NCBI GenBank assembly: GCA_002721995.1
Contig: PBMF01000028.1
Span: 27,161-91,160 of the forward strand
DNA: 64,000 nucleotides
Reading direction: 5' to 3'
DNA from: Chloroflexota bacterium
GTDB lineage: Bacteria; Chloroflexota; Dehalococcoidia; Lucifugimonadales; UBA3495
Shown here piece after piece: positions 17,004 through 25,081 of this stretch. The translations under genes and the position numbers were made by a program. The first letter of the stretch is position 1. Each line of letters starts with the position of its first letter. Under the pieces are notes generated by a model. That model searched no databases, was not told where the DNA came from, and was given only the letters and a program-made list of their open reading frames with translations.

Positions 17004-17267
17004 CTAGTTGCGGGCTAGCAGGACCTGAAATTCCACCTGTTCGATGGCCCGTTCTTCCCGGATACAGGCGACGGCATATTCTATGCCCATCCGCGCCAGT
17101 CCGGAGTACTCCAGCACATTGTTGCCCAGAATCACCACGGGCACATCGCCCTGGAGCTCCACTTCGATCTGGTCTGCCTCGCCTTCGTCGATGTGCAATT
17201 CAACGGGCCGGCCGCTCATTCGCTCGATCTTCTCTTTGATCTGGTTAACAAACACCTGGTCTTCCAT
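17004..17267 (-). CDS. Small acidic protein of unknown function
   Basis: 87 residues, acidic and soluble, alternating predicted beta and alpha (VELHIDEGEADQIEVELQGD, then VVILGNNVLEYSGLARMGIE). No Cys, no motif, no family that I recognise. It is the first gene of a two-gene unit with the membrane protein at 16590. An adaptor or structural role is possible but nothing in the sequence demonstrates it. Confidence 0.65.
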   Translation of the reverse strand: MEDQVFVNQIKEKIERMSGRPVELHIDEGEADQIEVELQGDVPVVILGNNVLEYSGLARMGIEYAVACIREERAIEQVEFQVLLARN

Positions 17268-17421
17268 CGCGTAAAACCTCGCTCAGCACCCTGGTTGCTG
17301 CGTCCATGGGGAGCGCCGATTCCGGTTCATTCTAGCACCCGTTTTTCTCAAAGGGGTAGTTTAGCTTTTCAGCGGGGCCTAATGGCGCTCCCCAGCCTCT
17401 GAACGGGGTTATAAATTCCTG

Positions 17422-17450
17422 TTGACACTGATTCCTACCCCCACCATAAT
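17422..17450 (+). promoter_or_regulatory. Promoter of the thiol dioxygenase cassette
   Basis: TTGACA (17422-17427), exactly 17 bases, CATAAT (17445-17450). Transcription would start near 17457, inside the palindrome at 17452-17466. Confidence 0.8.
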
Positions 17451-17451
17451 G

Positions 17452-17466
17452 GCCTGAATTTCAGGC
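17452..17466. promoter_or_regulatory. 15-bp operator-like palindrome at the transcription start
   Basis: GCCTGAA T TTCAGGC: perfect 7-base arms around one T, starting one base after the -10 box and spanning the predicted start site. Its position suits a repressor operator; the cognate regulator is unknown. Confidence 0.6.
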
Positions 17467-17524
17467 ACAGAATCCGCCTGGGTTTCGGCCCTGAACACAG
17501 TCCGCCCCCAAAGGAGTGAACGCC

Positions 17525-18109
17525 ATGGCCACCGTGACCTATTCCCTGGACGATTTCACCCAAGACATGGAGGCCCTGCTCGAGAGCCAGCCCGACAACG
17601 CGAAGATCTTCGACAAGGGGTCTGCCTGGCTTGAGCGACTGATCAGCAACCCCGACTCCATCCCCATGGAATATCGGGTGCCCCTGGGAACGGGCCCCCG
17701 CCCCAACCACGCTTCCCGCCTGCTCTACCAGGGCGAAAGCGGTCTGCAGGTAACCGCCGTAGTCTGGGGCGCCGGCGACCACCTTGGCCCCCACGACCAC
17801 CGCACCTGGGGCATGATCGGCCTTCTGGACAACGCCCTGACCGAGACCCGGTACCGCCGGGTGGACGACCGCGACGTCGAGGGCTACTCCAAGCTGGAAA
17901 AGGACCGGGCCGCCACCTTCAAGCCCGGCGAGATCACCCTTCTGGTTCCCATTGAAGACGAGATACACCAGATGGACAACCACACCGACAATCCAACTGT
18001 GGAGATTCACGTCTACGGGACCGACCTCCGCGGCCTGGAGCGCAGCAGTTTCAACCTGGAGACCGGCAAGATCACCAACTTCCGTACCTCAAAATGGGAC
18101 AACTGTTAA
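17525..18109 (+). CDS. Cysteine dioxygenase-type thiol dioxygenase (cupin)
   Basis: Non-haem iron enzyme that oxidises a thiol such as cysteine or 3-mercaptopropionate to its sulfinate with O2. The cupin iron ligands His90 and His92 lie in GPHDHRTWG and the third, His149, in EDEIHQMDN. Length, 194 residues, is close to bacterial CDO/MDO enzymes. The ATG at 17525 is 8 bases after AAGGAG, so it is preferred over the GTG at 17516. It heads a gene series with rhodanese and sulfite oxidase-like enzymes, fitting a route thiol to sulfinate to sulfite to sulfate. Substrate choice is not resolved. Confidence 0.88.
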   Translation: MATVTYSLDDFTQDMEALLESQPDNAKIFDKGSAWLERLISNPDSIPMEYRVPLGTGPRPNHASRLLYQGESGLQVTAVVWGAGDHLGPHDHRTWGMIGLLDNALTETRYRRVDDRDVEGYSKLEKDRAATFKPGEITLLVPIEDEIHQMDNHTDNPTVEIHVYGTDLRGLERSSFNLETGKITNFRTSKWDNC

Positions 18110-18169
18110 CCTCCCAACTTCAGCAACCAAATATCAACTGCTCTTCCGTGTAGATGATGGGAATGTGAG

Positions 18170-18200
18170 GAAAGCGCCAGACTCGACGTCTGGTGCTTTC
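18170..18200 (+). terminator. Hairpin between thiol dioxygenase and rhodanese genes
   Basis: GAAAGCGCCAGAC and GTCTGGTGCTTTC pair with one mismatch around a 5-base loop, followed by TCTTAAAA. It is probably a weak or partial terminator that would lower expression of the downstream genes relative to the dioxygenase. Confidence 0.6.
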
Positions 18201-18239
18201 TCTTAAAAGGCAGCCAACGCAACAAAAGGAGCCCGTGAA

Positions 18240-19817
18240 ATGGCGAGTAAGATTTCCACCCAGGAACTCAAGACACTGATGGACGGGAACGCGCCCTACG
18301 CGTTGATCGACGTCAGGGAGACCGGCGAATATAACGCCACCCACATCCCCGGCGCGGCACTGATTCCCCGCCGGCTTCTTGAGTTCATCGTCGAAGAGTC
18401 GGTACCTCATACGGGCACCCAGGTAGTGGTCTGTGACGACGACGGACGCCGCGCCGCCCTGGCCGGCGAGACTCTGGACAAGTTGGGCTTCACCAATGTC
18501 TCTGTACTGGAAGGCGGCACCAACCGCTGGGCCTCCAACGACCTGCCCACCGAGTGGGGCGTGAACGTCCCCAGCAAGGACTTCGGTGAGATGCAGGAAG
18601 TGGTCCACCACGTACCCGAAATCACCGCCGACGAGCTGCACGCCAAGATCGAAAACGGCGAGAAGCTGGTCATTCTGGACTCCCGCACCCCCGAGGAATT
18701 CCAGCGGATGTGCATCCCCGGCGGCCGCAGCCTGCCGGGCGGTGAGCTGGCCCTCCGCATCAACGACATCAAGAAAGACCTGGACCCCGACACCCAGGTC
18801 GTCATCAACTGCGCCGGCCGCACCCGCTCCATCATGGGAACCCGCGTCCTCCAGCGCATGGGCGTGGATGCCGTGGGCCTGAAGAACGGCACCTCCGGCT
18901 GGCTCCTGGCGGGTTACGAACTCCAGTACGGGGCCGACCTGGTCCCCCTGCCCGATGTCTCCGACGAGAGCAGGGCCGCCGCCGAAGAATACGCCGCCAG
19001 ACTGGCCGAGGAAGACGGAGTCCGCTATCTGGACATACCCGCCCTCCAAGAGCTGCTCGCCAAACGGGGCAACCAGCCGGTCTACCTGATCGACGTCCGT
19101 ACCGACGACGAGTACAACTCCGGTCACATCCCCGGCTTCCGCTGGTTCCCCGGTGGACAGGCTGTGCAGCGCACCGACGACGTGGCCGTGGTGAAAAACG
19201 CCACCTACATCTTCTGCTGCGATGGCAAGGCACGGTCCACAATCACCGCCTCCATGTACCGGCAGATGGGCCACGAAAACGTCTTTGCCGTGGATGGGGG
19301 CGCACCAGCCTGGCAAGCCGCCGGGCAGACTCTTGAGACCGGGTTCCCCGCCTCCACAGTCGCCAACCTGGCGGAAGCAGACGGTTCGGTGAAGAAGATT
19401 TCTCCCCAGGACCTGAACAACAGCCAGCCCGACCTGGTCATCTACGTGGAAACCAGCCAGGACTACTCCCAGGGGCACACGCCGGGAGCCAAATGGCTGT
19501 CCCGGAGCTGGCTGGAGCTTGAGATAGAAGGTATGGCGCCGTCCAAGGACGCCTCCATCGTCACCACCTGCGGCGGCGGCAAGGGCGCCACACTGGCCGC
19601 GGCCACCCTCCACTCCCTGGGCTACACCAACGTCTCCGCCCTGGACGGCGGCATGAATGCTTGGAAAGCGGCCAACCTGCCCGTGGAACAGGGCCTCACC
19701 GGCATCGTCCGCCCACCCTCCGACGTCAACTACCTGGGCGTAGACCGCAGCTACGCCGAGATGATGAACTACCTAAGGTGGGAGACCGCCCTGGGTGAGA
19801 AATACGCCGCTGACTAG
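18240..19817 (+). CDS. Four-domain rhodanese-like sulfurtransferase
   Basis: A single chain of 525 residues with four rhodanese homology domains, each with its active-loop Cys: Cys65 (VVCDDDGRRA), Cys191 (INCAGRTRSI, the most canonical), Cys327 (CCDGKARST) and Cys444 (TTCGGGKGAT). Domain starts are marked by DVRETGEY, DSRTPEEF, DVRTDDEY and the degenerate VETSQDYS. Rhodaneses move sulfane sulfur between thiols, thiosulfate and sulfite. Four potentially active domains in one protein is uncommon. AAAGGAG lies upstream. It sits between thiol dioxygenase and a sulfite oxidase-like gene. Cytosolic; no signal peptide. Confidence 0.93.
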   Translation: MASKISTQELKTLMDGNAPYALIDVRETGEYNATHIPGAALIPRRLLEFIVEESVPHTGTQVVVCDDDGRRAALAGETLDKLGFTNVSVLEGGTNRWASNDLPTEWGVNVPSKDFGEMQEVVHHVPEITADELHAKIENGEKLVILDSRTPEEFQRMCIPGGRSLPGGELALRINDIKKDLDPDTQVVINCAGRTRSIMGTRVLQRMGVDAVGLKNGTSGWLLAGYELQYGADLVPLPDVSDESRAAAEEYAARLAEEDGVRYLDIPALQELLAKRGNQPVYLIDVRTDDEYNSGHIPGFRWFPGGQAVQRTDDVAVVKNATYIFCCDGKARSTITASMYRQMGHENVFAVDGGAPAWQAAGQTLETGFPASTVANLAEADGSVKKISPQDLNNSQPDLVIYVETSQDYSQGHTPGAKWLSRSWLELEIEGMAPSKDASIVTTCGGGKGATLAAATLHSLGYTNVSALDGGMNAWKAANLPVEQGLTGIVRPPSDVNYLGVDRSYAEMMNYLRWETALGEKYAAD

Positions 19818-19881
19818 ACCGGCCCTACTCTGAAATTACATTACCCGACGGAGTTCAGGCGAAATTCAAAGGAGAGACTCG

Positions 19882-21072
19882 ATGGCGACGCGACAAGATG
19901 ATGTGATCCCCGATTTTCTAAGAATGGACGCGGCGATTGGCTCGGACCCCGCCAACGCCGACAAGACGGGCAACTGGAACGGCTGGCCCACCAAGGACCT
20001 GAACCCCGTCACCCTCATGGATGACGAGGGCCGGACCGTGCGTATCCGCACCCCGGTGATGGATTTGGAAGGCCTGATCACGCCCACCGACCTGCACTAC
20101 ACCGTGCAGCACTTCGCCGTCCCGCCGGTGGTCCCCACGGACCAGTGGGAGTTGAAGATCCACGGTCAGGTCAAGAACGAGCTGACTTTAAACTTCGACC
20201 AGCTCCGCCGATTCCCCGGCCGCAGCGTCCGCACCGTCATGGAGTGCTCAGGCAGCGACGCAACATTCTTCGAGTACTTCAAGGACGAGGGCCCTCGGCC
20301 CTCCCGCACCCAGGAGTGCATGATCCTCAGTGCCAGCGAGTGGACCGGCGTCCCGCTGGCCGCTGTGCTGAACGCCGCCGGCCTCAGTGATAAGTCCCTC
20401 TACGTCAGGGCCGTGGGCAATGACGAGGGAGTTCCCGCCACCGCCGCCAAAGGCACCAAACCCTTCTTCTACGACAAGGGCCTGCCCATCCAGAAAGCCC
20501 TCCACCCCGACACCATCCTGGCCTATGCCCAGAACGGGCAGCTTCTTGAGCACCTACACGGCGCTCCCGTCCGCCTGCTGGTGCCCGGCTGGTCGGGCAA
20601 CTGGTCGGTCAAGTGGCTCACAGACCTGGAAATCATGGACCACATGCCCGACTGCTGGTACCACTACGAGTTCTACTACTACGGCGACTCGGTGGACGAC
20701 CCCAACAAGGAACTGATCACCACCATCGGCGTAAAGTCCATCGTGACCCAGCCCAACGACGACACAGAGACCCTGCCCAAGGGCGTCCACATGGTGCGCG
20801 GCTATGCCTGGAGCGGCGCCGGGGCCATCTCCGAGGTCGATGTCAGTGTTGACGGCGGGGAGACCTGGCACGCCGCCCACATAGAAGAACCCCGCGACCG
20901 TTTCATGTGGGTCCGTTGGTCCTACCGATGGGACGCCGACAAGGCCGGCGACTACAACATCATGTCCCGCGCCACCGACGAGGTTGGCCGGGTCCAGTCG
21001 CGGGAGCCCCGCTACAACAACATGCGAAAGAATTTCAGCGCCATCGTCGGCTACCCCGTCACGGTTAAATAG
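19882..21072 (+). CDS. Sulfite oxidase family molybdoenzyme, paralogue 1
   Basis: 396 residues: a molybdopterin-binding domain followed by an Ig-like Mo-cofactor dimerisation domain (from about residue 280, GVKSIVTQP through SVDGGETW). The Mo-coordinating Cys122 lies in MECSGSD. There is no haem domain and no Tat signal, so the enzyme appears cytosolic with an unidentified electron acceptor. It most likely oxidises sulfite to sulfate, but the family also includes other oxo-transfer enzymes. The ribosome-binding site is AAAGGAGAGA. It lies 64 bp after the rhodanese gene, in the same unit. Confidence 0.92.
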   Translation: MATRQDDVIPDFLRMDAAIGSDPANADKTGNWNGWPTKDLNPVTLMDDEGRTVRIRTPVMDLEGLITPTDLHYTVQHFAVPPVVPTDQWELKIHGQVKNELTLNFDQLRRFPGRSVRTVMECSGSDATFFEYFKDEGPRPSRTQECMILSASEWTGVPLAAVLNAAGLSDKSLYVRAVGNDEGVPATAAKGTKPFFYDKGLPIQKALHPDTILAYAQNGQLLEHLHGAPVRLLVPGWSGNWSVKWLTDLEIMDHMPDCWYHYEFYYYGDSVDDPNKELITTIGVKSIVTQPNDDTETLPKGVHMVRGYAWSGAGAISEVDVSVDGGETWHAAHIEEPRDRFMWVRWSYRWDADKAGDYNIMSRATDEVGRVQSREPRYNNMRKNFSAIVGYPVTVK

Positions 21073-21103
21073 CAGGCGCTGGACCAAATACCCGGAGGAA
21101 CAC

Positions 21104-21454
21104 ATGCCGATAATTGACCATTCGGATATCAGGCTGGCCGACGCCTCGGAAAGGGTGCGTGAGCGGTATCTGGTATCAAAAGACAAAGGTGCGGTATCAT
21201 TGACCGTAAAAGAAGTGGAGATTTCCCCCGGCTGGGAAGGGCGTATGCACACCCACCCGGTGGACGTTTCCATACAGGTGCTGTCCGGCGCCATCCAGGT
21301 GATCCTAGGTGACGAGGTACGGACGGTGAGGGCGGGCACCACGCTTTTGGCCCCGCCGGGCGTGCCCCACAAGATGATTCATCATCTCTGGACACCAGCC
21401 CTTCTGCTGATCACCTATCCGTCGGCGGACCTGGTGACCGACCACCTGGAATAG
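21104..21454 (+). CDS. Small cupin-domain protein
   Basis: 116-residue single cupin. Metal-binding-type motifs are EGRMHTHPVDVSIQVLSG (His-x-His) and the second-motif PPGVPHKM. The ATG at 21104 follows CGGAGGAA. It is set between the two sulfite oxidase-family genes with 31-base gaps on each side, so it belongs to the same operon. Small cupins in such operons may be dioxygenases or sensor proteins; no substrate can be assigned. Confidence 0.85.
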   Translation: MPIIDHSDIRLADASERVRERYLVSKDKGAVSLTVKEVEISPGWEGRMHTHPVDVSIQVLSGAIQVILGDEVRTVRAGTTLLAPPGVPHKMIHHLWTPALLLITYPSADLVTDHLE

Positions 21455-21485
21455 TCTTAACTGAGAGCCTTGAGGAGGACCCCAA

Positions 21486-22595
21486 ATGGCCCTGCCACAG
21501 ATCGGCACCCAAGCTGAACCGCAGATCATCCCCACCAACGCAGGCCTGCGCACCTGGGCGGCGCCCCCGCAAGCCCTGCAGAACGAGATCGTTCCCAACG
21601 ACCTGTTCTACATCAGGAACCACTGGAAGGACAGTCCCGACATCGACCCCAACACCTTCGAGTTGAAGATCGACGGTGAGGTGGAACGCACCATCACCCT
21701 GTCTCTGGAAGACATCAAGAAGCTGCCCCAAAAGCGCTTCCAGGTCACCTTCGAGTGCTGCGGCAACAGCCCGGTGCCCGAGTACTACACCAAGTCCCTG
21801 CGCATCAGTTCGGTCATGGAACAGATCAAGGGCCACGGCATTATGGGCAACGCCGAATGGGCCGGTGTCTCCTTGAAAGACGTTCTGGAATTGGCCGGCG
21901 TGAAAGACACCGCCGTTGAGGTGATGTTCGAGGGCGCCGACCACGGTCCCGACGAAGTGGTTGGAGACCCCGCCGAGGTCACCTACGAGCGCAGCCTGCC
22001 CATGGAAAAGGCCCTCCACGAAGACACCATCTTGGCCTACGAGATGAACGGAGAGCCCCTGCCCAAGGACCACGGTTTCCCCCTGCGTCTCCTGGTCTCC
22101 GGCTGGTACGGCATGAACTCGGTCAAATGGCTGGTGGGCATCCACGTCCTCGACCACAAGTTCGAAGGGTTCTACATGACCCAGCGCTACATGACCATGA
22201 ACGAGCCGGGCGATCCGGTCCCGTACCGCTTCTACACCAAGCTGCAGGTCAAGTCCATCATCACCAACCCTGTGCCCGGAGAGATCGTACCCCTGGAAGG
22301 GTACATCCTGGCCGGCGCGGCCTGGTCCGGTGAGGAGGACATCGAGGAGGTGGAGATCAGCACCGACGGCGGCGAGACCTGGGACCCCGTGGAAAAGCTC
22401 CACGACCGGGTGGGCTACTCCTGGTACCGCTGGGAGCACACCTGGAAGCCCAAGTCCGCCGGCAAGCACACCATCATGTGCCGGGCGACCAACGTCCTTG
22501 GCGTAACCCAACCCATGGAGTTCCCCAACCCCTGGGACGGGCGCGGTTACGGTAACAACATGGTCTTCCCATACGAAGTGGAAGTCCGGGGTTAG
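21486..22595 (+). CDS. Sulfite oxidase family molybdoenzyme, paralogue 2
   Basis: 369 residues, second member of the family in the operon and clearly divergent from paralogue 1. The Mo-ligand Cys is Cys91 in FECCGNSP, with a second Cys at 92. The dimerisation domain follows from about residue 255 (KSIITNPVPGE, EISTDGGETW). No signal peptide or haem. It may act on a different sulfur oxyanion or form a complex with paralogue 1; neither is shown. GAGGA precedes the ATG. Confidence 0.92.
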   Translation: MALPQIGTQAEPQIIPTNAGLRTWAAPPQALQNEIVPNDLFYIRNHWKDSPDIDPNTFELKIDGEVERTITLSLEDIKKLPQKRFQVTFECCGNSPVPEYYTKSLRISSVMEQIKGHGIMGNAEWAGVSLKDVLELAGVKDTAVEVMFEGADHGPDEVVGDPAEVTYERSLPMEKALHEDTILAYEMNGEPLPKDHGFPLRLLVSGWYGMNSVKWLVGIHVLDHKFEGFYMTQRYMTMNEPGDPVPYRFYTKLQVKSIITNPVPGEIVPLEGYILAGAAWSGEEDIEEVEISTDGGETWDPVEKLHDRVGYSWYRWEHTWKPKSAGKHTIMCRATNVLGVTQPMEFPNPWDGRGYGNNMVFPYEVEVRG

Positions 22596-22649
22596 CCGGA
22601 CAAGCACGGGGGTACGAGACTGACCGCAACGCGCCGATTCCCGTTTCCG

Positions 22650-22901
22650 ATGGTGTTCGGCCTGGTATTGGCCGGCGTCATCGCGCTGATCATCTTCTTC
22701 GGCGCGTGGGCAGTCTCGGCTGACGTGGGAAACAAACGCTCACTGGCCTTCGGCCTGGCCGGAGTCTCGCCCACTGCCGCCGGTCAGAACGTGGCCCAAG
22801 ACAACGCCGGGGCCTTTGGCTCCAACAGTCTTGAGGGGCACGAAACGGCGGGTGATACCTGGTGGGGCCAGGCTTTCCTGCGGGCCTGCCCGTTACACTA
22901 G
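22650..22901 (+). CDS. Small single-span membrane protein
   Basis: About 83 residues. One transmembrane helix near the N-terminus (FGLVLAGVIALIIFFGAWAV), then a soluble Gly/Ala/Asn-rich tail with a single Cys near the C-terminus (RACPLH). No CxxCH haem motif. The frame is open upstream, and a CTG at 22620 preceded by GGGGGT would add TATRRFPFP, giving a basic flank before the helix. That non-standard start is plausible. Its position after two molybdoenzymes suggests a membrane anchor or electron-transfer accessory, which is inference only. Confidence 0.6.
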   Translation: MVFGLVLAGVIALIIFFGAWAVSADVGNKRSLAFGLAGVSPTAAGQNVAQDNAGAFGSNSLEGHETAGDTWWGQAFLRACPLH

Positions 22902-22982
22902 GACCCGTTCACGGTATACAATTGGATTCTCCGATAATTGAGCGGATTAATCGCTCGATTACATTTGAACCAAGGAACCCAA

Positions 22983-24368
22983 ATGGCGGCCAACACCGAC
23001 TCAAGTCCGGCGCCCACCCGCCCGCGAAAGAGATTTCACCGCGCCTGGTTCATACTGGCGATTCTAGCCGTAGCCCAGGTGACCGGACAGTCCATCAGCA
23101 TGTCCGCCGGCATCATGGTCGCCCCGCTGAACGACCCGGACGGTGGCTTCGGCTGGAATATCGGGCTCATCGGCGCCGCCCTGGCCACCTACTACGTCTG
23201 CGGAGCAACCATCTCTCCCATAACGGGGATGCTGGGCGACCGCTACGGCGCCAGGCCGTTGATGTTCGCCTGCGGGATCCTCTACATGACCAGCATGATC
23301 CTGGTCGGCACCATCACCCACGTTTGGCAGTTCTTCCTGTACTTTAGCGTCATGCTGTCGATCACCCAGTCTCTGGCGATGGTGCCCTTGCTGGCCTCGG
23401 TCAGCGGGTGGTTCAAGATTCGGCTTGGGTTCGCCACCGGTCTTCTCTGGGCTTCGGGCGGAATCGGCGCGGCGGCCATCGCCCCCGCCGTCGCCAATCT
23501 GCTGGATGCCGTCGGCTGGCAGACCACTTTCACCACAATAGGCCTGATTGGCGGCGGCTCCCTCACATTCCTGACCCTGTTCTTCCGGTCCAAACCTGCC
23601 GATGCCAAGGGTCTGGCCTACGGCGCCAGTTTGGACGATCCCCCGAATATAGTCCGGAGCAAAGAGATCGACCGGCTGCGGCTTAGGGTGTTCAACCGGG
23701 CCATGCGGCGGACCAGGGCCTTTTGGAACCTGCCCACCATCCACGGTCTGGGCTGCGCCGGGCATGGGATCGTTTTGATCTACTCCATACCCCTTGCGGT
23801 GGAACAGGGCGTCAGTCTGACGTCGGCGTCATACATCCTGGCCCTCATCTCCATATTCAGCATTCTGGGGCGCTTCATGGCCCCCATCTTGGCAGAACGC
23901 ATGGGCGGCAAGCCGGTGATAATGACGGCGCTGCTGGTACAGGGCATCACGGTCCTGGTCTTGTTCTGGGCCCAAGACACCTGGGCCTTCTATCTCTTTG
24001 GAGCGCTCTTCGGGTTGGGCTTCGGCGGCGAAATGTCGGCCTACCTGGTGGTCAACCGGCAGTACTTCGGCACCGGACCCCTGGCCACCCTGTACGGGTT
24101 TGAGACCATGGGCGCCCTTTCCGGTCACGCCACCGCCACCGTACTGGGCGGCCTTGCCATCTACGCCACCGGGTCTTTCGTTCCGGCCCTGGTGCTCTCC
24201 ATGATCTTCAGTCTGTCCGGTGTCCTTGTTGTACTGAGCATGGAGTCGAATGCCAGGGTGCTGATTCCCGACTGGGAGGACGATCTTCCCCCCGAGGCCC
24301 GCAGCACACCCCAGGTTGCCGACACTGCGGTGGGTGCCGCACTATTGGAGCAGGCCACCGGCGACTGA
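22983..24368 (+). CDS. MFS transporter (OFA / monocarboxylate-like)
   Basis: About 461 residues with twelve predicted transmembrane segments in two halves split by a central cytoplasmic loop (around residues 205-245, RSKPADAKG through RRTRAF). GMLGDRYGARP between TM2 and TM3 is the MFS A-motif. It is similar in style to OFA/MCT carriers of organic anions. The substrate is unknown; the preceding genes make a sulfonate or sulfur-containing organic acid plausible. The ATG at 22983 with an AAGGAA ribosome-binding site is preferred over the upstream TTG. Confidence 0.9.
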   Translation: MAANTDSSPAPTRPRKRFHRAWFILAILAVAQVTGQSISMSAGIMVAPLNDPDGGFGWNIGLIGAALATYYVCGATISPITGMLGDRYGARPLMFACGILYMTSMILVGTITHVWQFFLYFSVMLSITQSLAMVPLLASVSGWFKIRLGFATGLLWASGGIGAAAIAPAVANLLDAVGWQTTFTTIGLIGGGSLTFLTLFFRSKPADAKGLAYGASLDDPPNIVRSKEIDRLRLRVFNRAMRRTRAFWNLPTIHGLGCAGHGIVLIYSIPLAVEQGVSLTSASYILALISIFSILGRFMAPILAERMGGKPVIMTALLVQGITVLVLFWAQDTWAFYLFGALFGLGFGGEMSAYLVVNRQYFGTGPLATLYGFETMGALSGHATATVLGGLAIYATGSFVPALVLSMIFSLSGVLVVLSMESNARVLIPDWEDDLPPEARSTPQVADTAVGAALLEQATGD

Positions 24369-24396
24369 ACACCCTATACTGTTCGAGGTTTTAGGT

Positions 24397-25071
24397 ATGG
24401 CGGAACTCATTGATTTGACCCTAACTTTGGGCAGCGACCGCATCAGCCTGGTGCCCGGCCTGGTCGGGGTTGAGACCTCGCCCATCCAGACCCACGAGAC
24501 CCACGCCCGCTCCAACCAGAAATTGTGCCTGGCCACCCACATCGGCACCCACGTAGACGCCCCCTACCACTTCGTCGATGGCGCCACCACCGTGGAGAAC
24601 ATGCCGCTGGAGAAATACGCCGGCCCCGCTCTGCTTCTAGACCTGCGTTCCGCGGTGAAGGGCCTGGCGCCCATACTGGTATCCGAGCTTGAGGATGCCG
24701 GGGCCAGCGCCGCCTCGGTGAAAGACAAGATCGTGGTCCTCTTCACCGGCTGGGCCGAGGCTGAGTCTGGTGGGCCGAAATTCTACGGGCACGGCCCCTA
24801 TCTCAGCACCGAGGGCGCGGCCTTCTTAGCCGAATGCGGGGCCAACGCCGTGGCGGTAGACTTCCCCATCGACAAGCACCCCGAAACACCTCTGTCCACC
24901 ATCAAAGACTTCCCGGTGCACCGGCTGCTCCTGGGCCAGAACATCCCGCTCATCGAGAACCTGATCAACCTGGACAAGCTGGTGGGCAAGGAATTCGAGC
25001 TTTGGGCCCTGCCCTTGAAGCTGAAGGGCGGCGACGGCGCGGCGACCAGGGCTGTGGCCCGCGTCCTCTAG
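24397..25071 (+). CDS. Cyclase / kynurenine formamidase-like metal hydrolase
   Basis: 224 residues of the cyclase family (PF04199 type). The signature HxGTHxDxPxH is complete as His48-Ile-Gly-Thr-His52-Val-Asp54-Ala-Pro-Tyr-His58, the divalent-metal site. Members hydrolyse formamides or related amides, such as N-formylkynurenine. No tryptophan-catabolism neighbours are present, so the substrate is open. It starts 28 bp after the MFS gene, probably in the same transcript; a TATACT lies at 24375. Confidence 0.9.
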   Translation: MAELIDLTLTLGSDRISLVPGLVGVETSPIQTHETHARSNQKLCLATHIGTHVDAPYHFVDGATTVENMPLEKYAGPALLLDLRSAVKGLAPILVSELEDAGASAASVKDKIVVLFTGWAEAESGGPKFYGHGPYLSTEGAAFLAECGANAVAVDFPIDKHPETPLSTIKDFPVHRLLLGQNIPLIENLINLDKLVGKEFELWALPLKLKGGDGAATRAVARVL

Positions 25072-25081
25072 CACCCCAGCC

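Noticed and set aside
18120-19613. Long minus-strand open frame of 497 codons
   Set aside because: Antisense shadow of the four-domain rhodanese, which has four recognisable domains and a ribosome-binding site.
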